Source: Campylobacteraceae bacterium (GTDB lineage: Bacteria; Campylobacterota; Campylobacteria; Campylobacterales; Sulfurovaceae). Taken from it: 53,663 nt of DNA. The notes beneath the pieces were generated by a model. The model ran no database searches and was not told the origin of the DNA. It worked only from the letters and a program-made list of their open reading frames with translations. A program made the position numbers and the translations under genes. The stretch spans positions 1-53,663 of the forward strand of contig JALWDJ010000006.1 in NCBI GenBank assembly GCA_027014605.1, written 5' to 3'. Below are positions 43,866 through 52,549 of the stretch, in pieces; position 1 is the first letter of the stretch, and each line of letters begins with the position of its first letter.

Positions 43866-45945
43866 CTATAAGTCCTGTTCCTCTAATTATAAAACTATCA
43901 ATTGCAATAAGCTCATTATCAGGCTCTGTACTTTTAATATCAGCATTTAAATCTCTCGTAAATGTATGCCATGAGTTGTCTATAATATTTGAACCCAATC
44001 CTATAAGGATATATGAACCTACTAATCCTCGATTATTATCTATTGGAGTATATGTTAAATATCTTCTTCCATTTTTTGTCTGAACAGATATATATATTGT
44101 AAAGCTCTCTCCATATCTCATACTCCACTTTAAACTTTTATTTATGTGATTATCCCATGGAGTTGAACCTAATATATATCCATCTGCTTTACCTAAACCA
44201 TGAAGAGATATAACTCTACTACTTCTATTTTCATCAAATATATTTGTTATAGTAGCACCATGTGAAGCATGTTCAAAAAAACTCCATCTATCTATCTTTC
44301 CATCTTCTGCATCTTCATATATAATAGTTTTATAGGTTAACATAGTTTTTATATCATCAATTTTTCCACTTCCTCTAACTAAGAGTGCATTAATAGCTAA
44401 AATATCACTATCTGGTTCAAATTTATGCAAATCATCTTCAAGATTTCTATTTATAGTTCTCCAAGTTCCATCCATTGTATTAGCTCCAATTCCAAATCTA
44501 ATATAACTATTTATAACTCCTCTATTACTATCTCTTGGCTCATAAGTTAAATATCTTACTCCATTAGTTGTATCAACTGCTATATATATAGTATAATATT
44601 CATTAAAATTTATGGTAAAACTAATCGCTTTATGGTTTATATTATTCCATTTACCGCTACCTCTTCTAGCACCAATTTCATATCCATTCTCAAAACCATT
44701 ACCATTAAAAGCAATGACTCTCCCTTTTGAATTATCTATAATATTGGATATAGTTGCACCTGCTGGAGTATTATCATAAATATGCCATTTTGATATACCA
44801 TCTTCTCCATTTTCATAAATAATATCTTTTTTAGGGTCAATAATTATTGGTCTTGATATCATTTTTATATCATCAATTAAACCACTTCCTCTAACCTCAA
44901 ATGAGCTTATAGAGATAAACTCATTATCTCTCTCAAAATCTTTTATATCTTGATTTAAATCTCTTGTAACAGTTTGCCAAAAATCATTTACAGCTCCAAA
45001 ATCTCTTCTTTGCTCCCAACCATTTTGTCCAATTAATGAACGACCACCCATCTCATGCCATATTGTATAACCATTATTTTTTAATCCACCACTTGGTCTA
45101 TAGTTATTACTATTTGTATATAATAACTCTCTCTCTCCTTTTTGTGTTTGAACTATTAAAGATACTGAGTAGGTTTCATAAAATCTACTCTTCCACTGAA
45201 TAATACTATCTTTAGAGTTACTAAAGTTTAATCTATAAGCATTATCTAATCCTGAACCATCCAATTTTATAACTTTTCCTTGGACATGCTCTCCTTGTGG
45301 GTCATCAATAGAGCTAATAGTAGCTCCACTAGGAATGTTATCTGAAATTATCCATCTATTAGGAGTTGTACCATCTTCATAAACACTCTCCTCTGGATTA
45401 TATAGCAAAATATTATCTAAAGATACATCAGCACCACTATATATAAATCCATTAACTGAAATAAGCTCATTATTTGGTTCAGAATCTTTTAAATCTGTCT
45501 CTAAATCTCTTGTATATGTACGCCATACATTTTTATATTCACTATGTCCATATCCACCTAAACCGTGTAAAATTCCCCCTTTTACTCCATGTCTTAAAAT
45601 CCTTTTTGGTAAATCATTATAGAATAGATATCTAGTCCCATTTTTAGTTGTAACTGGAATATAGACAGTATATCTACTACCCATAACCATTTTCCAAGAT
45701 ATATATTTCTCTTTTCTATTATTCCAAGCTAAATGTCCAGAGACTGCACCAAGTATCCAAGGTCCTCCATTACCCTTTAACCTAATAACTCTACTATCTA
45801 AAGAGGGGCTATATATATTTTTAGCCTCTTCTCCATCTCCTTGAACTCTCCAATCATTAGCTTTTCCATCTTCGCCATCTTCATAGACTGTTGAGCTATT
45901 TAATATATTTAAAATTAATAGTAATAATATATATATTTTTTTCAT
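43846..45945 (-). CDS. Exported four-repeat surface protein
   Basis: A 699-residue exported protein made of four tandem copies of a ~165-185-residue domain after a signal peptide (about residues 1-18). Each copy starts with a Y-E-D/N-G/A-E-D-G motif and a nearby Trp, has a central strand with NGxRYLTY, and ends with TRDL..D....EPDNELI..I..F..RGSG.IDDI. The acidic, Asp/Asn-rich ends suggest metal (calcium) binding in a beta sandwich, as in carbohydrate-binding or lectin-like modules; that is inference. There is no membrane anchor at the C terminus, so it may be secreted or may bind the anchored two-repeat protein. It leads the minus-strand run that continues into the glycan genes. Confidence 0.72.
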   Translation of the reverse strand: MKKIYILLLLILNILNSSTVYEDGEDGKANDWRVQGDGEEAKNIYSPSLDSRVIRLKGNGGPWILGAVSGHLAWNNRKEKYISWKMVMGSRYTVYIPVTTKNGTRYLFYNDLPKRILRHGVKGGILHGLGGYGHSEYKNVWRTYTRDLETDLKDSEPNNELISVNGFIYSGADVSLDNILLYNPEESVYEDGTTPNRWIISDNIPSGATISSIDDPQGEHVQGKVIKLDGSGLDNAYRLNFSNSKDSIIQWKSRFYETYSVSLIVQTQKGERELLYTNSNNYRPSGGLKNNGYTIWHEMGGRSLIGQNGWEQRRDFGAVNDFWQTVTRDLNQDIKDFERDNEFISISSFEVRGSGLIDDIKMISRPIIIDPKKDIIYENGEDGISKWHIYDNTPAGATISNIIDNSKGRVIAFNGNGFENGYEIGARRGSGKWNNINHKAISFTINFNEYYTIYIAVDTTNGVRYLTYEPRDSNRGVINSYIRFGIGANTMDGTWRTINRNLEDDLHKFEPDSDILAINALLVRGSGKIDDIKTMLTYKTIIYEDAEDGKIDRWSFFEHASHGATITNIFDENRSSRVISLHGLGKADGYILGSTPWDNHINKSLKWSMRYGESFTIYISVQTKNGRRYLTYTPIDNNRGLVGSYILIGLGSNIIDNSWHTFTRDLNADIKSTEPDNELIAIDSFIIRGTGLIDDIEAF

Positions 45946-46085
45946 TTTTTCTTCCTAAATTAATATAATTATAATATTTTATATTATTATAAGCTTTCCC
46001 CTCTATATTTAAGCTTAAAATATTAAATTGCCAATGTCTAATATTATACAACCAATCATATTAAAATAGGTTAAAAAGTATTTTT

Positions 46086-47051
46086 TTATATTATACCAAC
46101 AGCATCTCTTACTATATTAATTTTTCTATTAGCTATCTTTTGTACTCTTTTAGCTCCATCATTTAAAATATCTTTTACCTCATCAATATGATTATAGTAG
46201 TATTCTCTTTTCTCTCTAGCTTCTCTAAATTCATTCCATATTAAATCTTTAAGATATTTTTTAAAGTGTCCATATCCCTCTTTTCCAGATTTATATCTTG
46301 CTTGAAGCTCCTTTTTCCCCTCTTCATCTAAAAATAGTGAAGCTAAATTATATATATTGCACCCTTTATACTCTAGAGGCTCTCCCATTGGAGTTGATGA
46401 GCTTATAATCTTATTACATCTCTTTTGAAGTTTTTTCTCACTCTCCATAAATATATCTATAGCATTATCATAGCTTTTACTCATCTTCTGTCCATCAATC
46501 CCAGAGATAATAGCAACCTCATCATTTACCACATATTCAGGAAGTGTGAAAATCTCACCATACTCATTGTTAAATTTAATTGCAATATCTCTTGTTATCT
46601 CTATATGTTGAATTTGGTCTTTTCCAACAGGAACTCTATTTGTATCTAATAGTAATATATCTGCACTCATAAGTACAGGATAAGAAAATAGTGCATGGTT
46701 AGCAGATATACCTTTTGATATTTTATCTTTATAGCTATGTGCTCTTTCTAATAGTCCCATTGGTGTAAATTTGGATAGTATCCAGTATAGCTCTAATACT
46801 TGTGGAACATCACTCTGTACCCAAAAATTTGTTTTGTTTGGGTCAATCCCCAATGATAGATAATCAATTACAGCCTCTAGTGTAAGCTTTTTAAGAAGCT
46901 TTGCATCTTTTGATGTTGTAAGTGAGTGGTAATTTGCAATAAATGTAAAAAGTTCTCCACTCTCTTGAAGCTCTATCATTGGTTTCATTGCTCCAAAATA
47001 GTTCCCTATATGAAGTCTACCTGAAGCTTGTATTCCTGTTAATATTCTCAT
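46086..47051 (-). CDS. trpS: Tryptophanyl-tRNA synthetase
   Basis: A 321-residue cytoplasmic class I synthetase that charges tRNA-Trp. The first signature is SGRLHIGNYFGAM (residues 10-22) and the second is GQKMSKSYDNAI (about residue 191). MGLLERAHSYKDKI and LMSADILL are typical of the bacterial enzyme. Length is normal. It is 13 bases downstream of an M20 peptidase gene and probably co-transcribed with it. No leader peptide or T-box is seen before it. Confidence 0.96.
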   Translation of the reverse strand: MRILTGIQASGRLHIGNYFGAMKPMIELQESGELFTFIANYHSLTTSKDAKLLKKLTLEAVIDYLSLGIDPNKTNFWVQSDVPQVLELYWILSKFTPMGLLERAHSYKDKISKGISANHALFSYPVLMSADILLLDTNRVPVGKDQIQHIEITRDIAIKFNNEYGEIFTLPEYVVNDEVAIISGIDGQKMSKSYDNAIDIFMESEKKLQKRCNKIISSSTPMGEPLEYKGCNIYNLASLFLDEEGKKELQARYKSGKEGYGHFKKYLKDLIWNEFREAREKREYYYNHIDEVKDILNDGAKRVQKIANRKINIVRDAVGII

Positions 47052-47064
47052 AATTCTCTCCTTT

Positions 47065-48168
47065 TTATACTATTGTTTTATGTTTCTGATGATAATCTAA
47101 TATCTTACTCATTAAATCTATTCTACTCTTAAAGCTACTCTTTAACGCTCTTTCTCTTACAGTGTGGTCACCATCTCCAAATGGTCCAAATCCATCAAGA
47201 GTAACCACTCCACAAGAGGCTACTACATTAGCATCACTAACTCCACCTCTCTCCTCTGTTAAAATTTTACTATTTATAATCTCTTCAAGTTTTTTAATAA
47301 GCTCTATCTGTCTATCTGTTGTCTCCATTACATCTCTTTGGATTAATCCATCTAATTTAGATTTAGTTCCTTCTACAAAAGATTTATCTGTAACTCTATT
47401 TAACTCATCTAAAAGTCTATCTCTTTCACTATTACTCTTATATCTAATCTCAACCTTTAGCTCACAACTAGGGCTAATAGTATTTGCACCAATTCCTCCA
47501 TTAATCATACCAACATTAACAGTAGTTCCAACCTTTAGATTTGTTAGTTTTGTAAGCTCTATTAACTTATAACTTGCCTCTAAATTTGCATTTATACCTT
47601 TTGTATAACTCGTTCCCGCATGTGATGCTCTACCCTTTATGCGAATAGTAAAAGTTCCAACCCCTTTTCTGCCTGTTACAAGTTCCAAGTTTTTTCCACC
47701 TGCTTCAAATACAAAACAGTAGTCATAATTTTTTGCAATTTTTACTGTAAGGTATTTAGAGTCATCACTTCCACTCTCTTCATCACTTACTAGAAGAAAA
47801 TCAATATTTTCTATTTTTCCATTTTTTTTATATATATTTCTTAGAGCCTCAAGTGCAACAATATTACCACCTTTCATATCACATACTCCAGCTCCATATA
47901 CCCAATTACTATCTTGAGTAAACTCTTCAAATGTTCCTTCAGGAAATACAGTATCATTGTGTCCTAATAGAAGTATCTTTTTTCCTTCGGTTTTAGGTGA
48001 TAAAAAAAGAAGATGGTTACCAATTAAGGCTCTTTCATGAACCTCAGTTATAAATCCAATATTCTCTAGCCACTCTCTCATCTGTTTACCAACTCTATCA
48101 ACACCTTTTTTATTTTGTGTAAATGAATTTATCCTGCAAATTTTCTCTAAATCCTCTAAATATTTCAT
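47065..48168 (-). CDS. M20 family metallopeptidase, carboxypeptidase G2-like
   Basis: A 367-residue cytoplasmic zinc peptidase of the M20 family. Metal-site and catalytic motifs are seen in order: LLLGHNDTVFPEG (His, Asp), GAGVCDMKGGNIVAL (Asp), LLVSDEESGSDDS (Glu-Glu), and a late GPFGDGDHTVRE (His). The dimerisation insert spans about residues 180-285. There is no signal peptide, unlike Pseudomonas carboxypeptidase G2, so it acts inside the cell, probably removing C-terminal glutamate or splitting small peptides. A minus-strand TATAAT at 48203-48198 is a likely promoter for this gene and trpS. Confidence 0.85.
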   Translation of the reverse strand: MKYLEDLEKICRINSFTQNKKGVDRVGKQMREWLENIGFITEVHERALIGNHLLFLSPKTEGKKILLLGHNDTVFPEGTFEEFTQDSNWVYGAGVCDMKGGNIVALEALRNIYKKNGKIENIDFLLVSDEESGSDDSKYLTVKIAKNYDYCFVFEAGGKNLELVTGRKGVGTFTIRIKGRASHAGTSYTKGINANLEASYKLIELTKLTNLKVGTTVNVGMINGGIGANTISPSCELKVEIRYKSNSERDRLLDELNRVTDKSFVEGTKSKLDGLIQRDVMETTDRQIELIKKLEEIINSKILTEERGGVSDANVVASCGVVTLDGFGPFGDGDHTVRERALKSSFKSRIDLMSKILDYHQKHKTIV

Positions 48169-48502
48169 TTTATCCTCATATTAAATAAAAGTTCAGAATT
48201 ATATAGAAAAACTTTCAAATTCATATAAAAATAGATATTTTAAAGATGATAGCTATTTAAACTTATGATATATATAAATATAATTGTTTCAAAAAAAATT
48301 AATAAATTTAAACATTTCAACAATTAAAAATTTTAACATAAAATAGTATAAACATTTATTGTTAAATAAAATTGTTGATTGTCACTTAATAGTGCATGAT
48401 AGTAAAATTATTGCTTTTAAAACTAAAAATAACTTATTTTTATAGTAAAACTTAAACTTTCTTCTGTAATAATTGGAAGTAAATTAATGTAAAAGGAAAG
48501 GT
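48169..48502. other. Divergent promoter region of M20 gene and petABC
   Basis: These 334 bases hold no gene I can support. TATAAT on the minus strand at 48198-48203 should drive the M20-trpS pair. For petABC the best candidate is an extended -10-like TGTAATAAT at about 48466-48474, with the binding site AAAAGGAAAGG before the petA ATG. The AT-rich centre has short inverted repeats, none strong enough to name as an operator. Confidence 0.5.
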
Positions 48503-49030
48503 ATGAGCAATAGAAGAGATTTTATGGGTATGGCTCTAGGTGGTTTTACTGCTTTGGGTGGTATCGGTGCTTTATATGCTATGAAAAAGACTTGGGACCC
48601 ACTTCCAAGTGTTAAAGCTGCTGGTTTTACAACCATAGATTTAAAAGATGCTCCAGAGAATGTTCTTGTAACAGAGAAATGGAGGGGTAAACCTATATTC
48701 GTTTTAAAACAGTCTAAAGAGATGGTAGCTAAAGCTAAAAAATCCAAAGAGATAGATAGACTTATTAAAATTGGAAATGATTACTATATGGTAGCAGTTG
48801 GGCTATGTACACATCTTGGTTGTATCCCTGGTTATGACCCATCTAAAGAGGGTTTTTTATGTGCTTGTCATGGAGGACAATATGACTCTACTGCAATGGT
48901 AACAAAAGCTCCACCACCAAGAGGATTAGATATTCCCCCATTTAAAATTGATGGAACAAAATTAGTTCTTGGTGAGCAAGGACCTGAATATAAAAAGATG
49001 TTAGCCAATGGCATAACACTACCAGTATAA
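48503..49030 (+). CDS. petA: Rieske iron-sulfur protein of the cytochrome bc1 complex
   Basis: A 175-residue membrane-anchored protein carrying the 2Fe-2S cluster that takes electrons from quinol in the bc1 complex. The N terminus has a twin-arginine-type signal (NRRDFMGMALGG) with an uncleaved helix (about residues 8-25). The cluster ligands are in VGLCTHLGCIP (about residue 97) and CACHGGQYDS (about 116), the usual Cys-His pairs with a disulfide. The following Pro loop (APPPRGLDIPP) is typical. It starts an operon with petB (10-base gap) and petC. Confidence 0.96.
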   Translation: MSNRRDFMGMALGGFTALGGIGALYAMKKTWDPLPSVKAAGFTTIDLKDAPENVLVTEKWRGKPIFVLKQSKEMVAKAKKSKEIDRLIKIGNDYYMVAVGLCTHLGCIPGYDPSKEGFLCACHGGQYDSTAMVTKAPPPRGLDIPPFKIDGTKLVLGEQGPEYKKMLANGITLPV

Positions 49031-49040
49031 GGAGAGTTGA

Positions 49041-50261
49041 ATGGCACATTTTGATGAAAATGCAAAACCGTTTAGCCATCAATGGTTAAATGATAGATTA
49101 GCAATTGATACTCTTAAACGGGTATTATCAACTGAGTATTGGATACCAAAAAATATAAATTTTCTATGGGCAATGGGTATGGTTCTTGCTGCTACGTTTG
49201 GAATTCTTTTAATTTCTGGTATCTTTTTATTAATGTATTATCAACCAAATACAAAGTTGGCATTTGATAGTGTAAACTATACAATTATGACAGAGGTTGG
49301 GTATGGTTGGTTGTGGAGACATATTCATGGTGTTGGTGCATCTGTTGTCTTTTTAATTATCTATATTCATATGTTTACAGGTATCTATTATGGTTCATAT
49401 AAGAGAGGAAGAGAACTTATTTGGTTATCTGGTATGTTACTTTTCGTTCTCTTTTCAGCTGAAGCATTCTCTGGATATATGTTACCATGGGGTCAGATGA
49501 GTTATTGGGCTGGTATGGTTATTACAAATCTATTCTCTGGTGGTTCACTACATGCTGATGGTTTAGTTGAGTGGATTAGAGGAGATTATGTTCCAGGACA
49601 AGCATTCCTTGGTCGTTTCTTTATGCTTCATGTACTTCTTATGCCATTAGTAATTATTGGTGCAATTGTTTTCCACTTTGGAACACTGAGACTTCCACAT
49701 GTAAATAATCAAGATGGTGAAGAGATAGATTTTGAAGAGTCTGCTAGACTATATAAAGAAGGTAAAAAAGCTGAATCTAAAGTTATACCATTTAATCCAG
49801 TATTTTTAAGTAAAGATGTATTTGTTATGGGTATTTACTTTATATTCTTCTTCTATTTAGTATTTTACCACTTTGAGTTTGCAATGGACCCTGTTAACTT
49901 TGATCCAGCAAATGGATTAAAAACTCCAACACACATCTATCCTGAATGGTACTTCTTATGGTCTTATGAAATTCTTCGACCATTCCCAACTGACCCAGGT
50001 CTCATTGCATTTGGATTTGCACAAGTAATTTTCTTCCTACTTCCATTTTTAGATAGAAGTCCAAATGTTGCACCTGCGAGTAGAAGAGGAGCATTTAAAG
50101 TTTGGTTCTGGTTACTATTAATTGATATGATTGTATTAACATTTATGGGTAAACTACCTCCTCAAGGTATTTGGAGTACAATTGGTTTAGTTGCAGCATT
50201 ACTCTTCTTTGCACTATGGATTGCACTACCAATTATTACTAAATTAGAGAAAAAGCTGTAA
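49041..50261 (+). CDS. petB: Cytochrome b of the bc1 complex
   Basis: A 406-residue inner membrane protein with about eight to nine helices, the quinol-oxidising core. Heme-ligand histidines lie in the second helix (WRHIHGVGASVVF, about residue 95) and in the fourth (FFMLHVLLMP, about residue 198, with a further His in FHFGTL). The quinone-site PEWYFLWSYEILR motif is at about residue 300. The subunit is single-chain, fusing the b6 and IV parts, as is usual in proteobacteria. It lies between petA and petC with a ten-base gap on each side. Epsilonproteobacterial origin fits the loop sequence between helices. Confidence 0.96.
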   Translation: MAHFDENAKPFSHQWLNDRLAIDTLKRVLSTEYWIPKNINFLWAMGMVLAATFGILLISGIFLLMYYQPNTKLAFDSVNYTIMTEVGYGWLWRHIHGVGASVVFLIIYIHMFTGIYYGSYKRGRELIWLSGMLLFVLFSAEAFSGYMLPWGQMSYWAGMVITNLFSGGSLHADGLVEWIRGDYVPGQAFLGRFFMLHVLLMPLVIIGAIVFHFGTLRLPHVNNQDGEEIDFEESARLYKEGKKAESKVIPFNPVFLSKDVFVMGIYFIFFFYLVFYHFEFAMDPVNFDPANGLKTPTHIYPEWYFLWSYEILRPFPTDPGLIAFGFAQVIFFLLPFLDRSPNVAPASRRGAFKVWFWLLLIDMIVLTFMGKLPPQGIWSTIGLVAALLFFALWIALPIITKLEKKL

Positions 50262-50271
50262 GGGGTATAGA

Positions 50272-51243
50272 ATGAATAAAGAGTTAAAAATATTAGGAAT
50301 TGTTGTTATCTTTACCCTTATCTTATATTGGGGTGTTGAACCATTTGCTCATTCTCAAATGCATAAACATGTTGAGGGACATGGGTTAATATATGATGGT
50401 AAAGCTGATATAGAGGAGGCTTCTAAAGATAAAAAAGAGGTCAAAAAGAAATTTTGGGCAGATGTTAAAAAAATTGCATCTCTAAAAGGAGATGTAGCAA
50501 GTGGTGAAACTATTTTCAACTCCACATGTGCAAGTTGTCATATGAAAGGTGCATCTAATATGGGTGGAGTTACACCACCTAGTCTTGACCATGCAGGAGC
50601 AATTTATGATAAAAACTTCTTAATTGCACTTATTAAAAATCCTGCAATGGCTACTAATGTTGATCATAAATATAAAGATACTGCAACTCACCCAATGGGT
50701 GCAGTAATGAGTATGGTATCTTCTGACCAAGATATTGCAAATGTAGTAGCATATATAAAAGCTAAAAAAGCTGGTGAAGTTACTCCAAAAGAGGCATTTA
50801 TTGAAGCTTGTAGTAGATGTCATGCAAATAGATATGGTAAGTTAACACAACTTGGTGAAATACCTAAAACTAAATCAAATATTAAAACAGGGCAAGATAT
50901 AGATAAAATGAAGTATGACCAAAAGGTAGCAGAAGAGCAAAATGCTTTAGCTGACTATCTTGGTAAACTTCCACCAGATTTATCTATTATCTATAGAGCT
51001 AGAAGTGAACACTTCTTAGAAACATTTATTGAAAATCCTCAATCTCAACTTCCAGGTACTGCAATGCCTCGAACAGGACTAGATAAAGAGGGATTAGAGA
51101 AAGTTATGGCATATCTTGAGGAGACAGGTGACCCTAGTAAACCAGCTAGAGATGCACTTGGACCTTGGGTACTTGCTTTCTTTGTAATATTTACAATTCT
51201 AGCATATCTTTGGAAACAGTCTCAATGGAGAGATTTACACTAA
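50272..51243 (+). CDS. petC: Di-heme cytochrome c1 of the bc1 complex
   Basis: A 323-residue membrane-bound c-type cytochrome with two heme-binding sites: TCASCHMKGAS (about residues 86-90) and ACSRCHANRYG (about residue 181). This two-heme form is characteristic of epsilonproteobacterial bc1 complexes, which combine c1 and a second cytochrome c. An N-terminal helix (about residues 7-22) and a C-terminal helix (LAFFVIFTILAYLW, about 300-315) anchor it. Methionine ligands are probable in GTAMPRTG and GAVMSMV. It ends petABC, followed by a strong terminator hairpin. Confidence 0.93.
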   Translation: MNKELKILGIVVIFTLILYWGVEPFAHSQMHKHVEGHGLIYDGKADIEEASKDKKEVKKKFWADVKKIASLKGDVASGETIFNSTCASCHMKGASNMGGVTPPSLDHAGAIYDKNFLIALIKNPAMATNVDHKYKDTATHPMGAVMSMVSSDQDIANVVAYIKAKKAGEVTPKEAFIEACSRCHANRYGKLTQLGEIPKTKSNIKTGQDIDKMKYDQKVAEEQNALADYLGKLPPDLSIIYRARSEHFLETFIENPQSQLPGTAMPRTGLDKEGLEKVMAYLEETGDPSKPARDALGPWVLAFFVIFTILAYLWKQSQWRDLH

Positions 51244-51252
51244 TCTCTTCTT

Positions 51253-51279
51253 TTAGATAAGACATTCTGTCTTATCTAA
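51253..51279 (+). terminator. petABC terminator hairpin
   Basis: A perfect 12-base stem, TTAGATAAGACA with TGTCTTATCTAA, around the loop TTC, lies nine bases after the petC stop and is followed by CTTATTTTA. It is a good intrinsic terminator. The start codon of the exosortase-like gene follows eight bases later, with no binding site between them. Confidence 0.75.
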
Positions 51280-51287
51280 CTTATTTT

Positions 51288-51764
51288 ATGAAAAAATTTC
51301 TCTCTCTATATCTGTTTAATAGTGCTATTTTATTTACTATATACTATTTTAATATACTATATATTTCATCTATACAGACAGATTTAACTGCATATCTTCT
51401 ATCTATAATCTTACCAGATAATTTAATAAAATCTCATGAGATTTTTATAGATAGTAGATATAGTTTAATAATAGAGAGAGCATGTAATGGATTAATTGCC
51501 TATTTTATGTTACTTGCATCAATTATTTCATTTTCATCACCTATTAAAAATAAAATAGTATGGATAACTTTAGGATATATTATAATTAATATAATTAATA
51601 CTTTTAGAATATGGTTAATAATTAAATTTGTACTTAAGGATAAAAACTATTTCTATTTAGCTCATGATATTATTGGAAATATACTACTAATTCTTACATC
51701 TCTTTTAATTTTTATACTATTTATTAAAAATAGATATAATTCTATTAAAAAAGGAAAACTATGA
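51288..51764 (+). CDS. Exosortase/archaeosortase-like membrane protease
   Basis: A 158-residue polytopic membrane protein with the conserved residues of exosortases, cysteine proteases or transpeptidases that process C-terminal sorting signals of surface proteins. The Cys is residue 66 in ERACNGLIAY, the Arg 107 in NTFRIWL and the His 126 in AHDIIGN, all at the expected membrane boundaries. About five helices are predicted. The size fits the minimal XrtH-like class. It overlaps dapF by four bases and follows the petABC terminator so closely that no ribosome binding site fits; translation may start weakly or from an unseen start. Possible substrates are discussed under findings. Confidence 0.75.
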   Translation: MKKFLSLYLFNSAILFTIYYFNILYISSIQTDLTAYLLSIILPDNLIKSHEIFIDSRYSLIIERACNGLIAYFMLLASIISFSSPIKNKIVWITLGYIIINIINTFRIWLIIKFVLKDKNYFYLAHDIIGNILLILTSLLIFILFIKNRYNSIKKGKL

Positions 51765-52507
51765 GAGTTACAAAATACTCTGCAAATGGAAATGATTTTA
51801 TACTATTTATAGATAAAGTAAAGAGAGATAGAAGAGAGTTAGCAAAAAAGCTATGTCATAGACAAAATGGTATTGGTGCTGATGGTTTAGTTGTGCTTGT
51901 GCCACATAGAGATTATGATTTTGAGTGGGAGTTTTATAACTCTGATGGGAGTTTAGCAAATATGTGTGGAAATGCCTCTCGTGCTGTAGCCCATTTTGCA
52001 CATGAGAAGGGTATCTCAAGAGATGGAAAGGCTGAATTTCTAACAGGTGCAGGAGTTATTAGAGCTACTATTAATGGGTTATATGTAGTTAGCGATATGA
52101 TACCACCAAGAGTTATTGAGACTAAGATAGATGAGTATGGAGAGAACTGGTGGCTAATAGATACAGGTGTACCTCATCTAGTAGCAGTTAGAGATGATAT
52201 AAGTAGTTTTGATATAGAGATAGCTAGAGAGTTAAGAGAAAAATATGATTGTAATGTAAATATCTGTAAACCAAAAAAAAATACTCTATTTGTAAGAACC
52301 TATGAGAGAGGTGTAGAAGATGAGACTCTAGCATGTGGTACAGGAATGGTTGCCTCTTTTGTTAGATGCCATAAAGAGGGGCTTTTAGATGATATGGTAA
52401 AGGTATTTCCTCGTTCTGGAGATGAGCTGTATATTAGTTTAGAAGATGGAGTTTATAGATTTGGAGGAAAAGTTACAAAAACATTTGTAGCTGAAACAGT
52501 CGATTAA
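51761..52507 (+). CDS. dapF: Diaminopimelate epimerase
   Basis: A 248-residue cytoplasmic enzyme that converts LL- to meso-diaminopimelate for lysine and peptidoglycan. The two catalytic cysteines lie in NMCGNASRAVAHF (about residue 68) and ETLACGTGMVAS (about residue 191). KYSANGNDFILF at the start and GIGADGLV are family motifs. The ATG overlaps the exosortase stop (ATGA) and has AAGGAAAACT before it. Length is typical. Its coupling to an exosortase gene is unusual in function, though not necessarily meaningful. Confidence 0.95.
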   Translation: MRVTKYSANGNDFILFIDKVKRDRRELAKKLCHRQNGIGADGLVVLVPHRDYDFEWEFYNSDGSLANMCGNASRAVAHFAHEKGISRDGKAEFLTGAGVIRATINGLYVVSDMIPPRVIETKIDEYGENWWLIDTGVPHLVAVRDDISSFDIEIARELREKYDCNVNICKPKKNTLFVRTYERGVEDETLACGTGMVASFVRCHKEGLLDDMVKVFPRSGDELYISLEDGVYRFGGKVTKTFVAETVD

Positions 52508-52549
52508 TATGATAAAATTACAAAATATATTAAATTAAAAGGGAAAAAT

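Noticed and set aside
48484-48747. An 87-codon minus-strand ORF opposite petA
   Set aside because: Opposite a clear Rieske gene with all cluster ligands; no binding site or family features.
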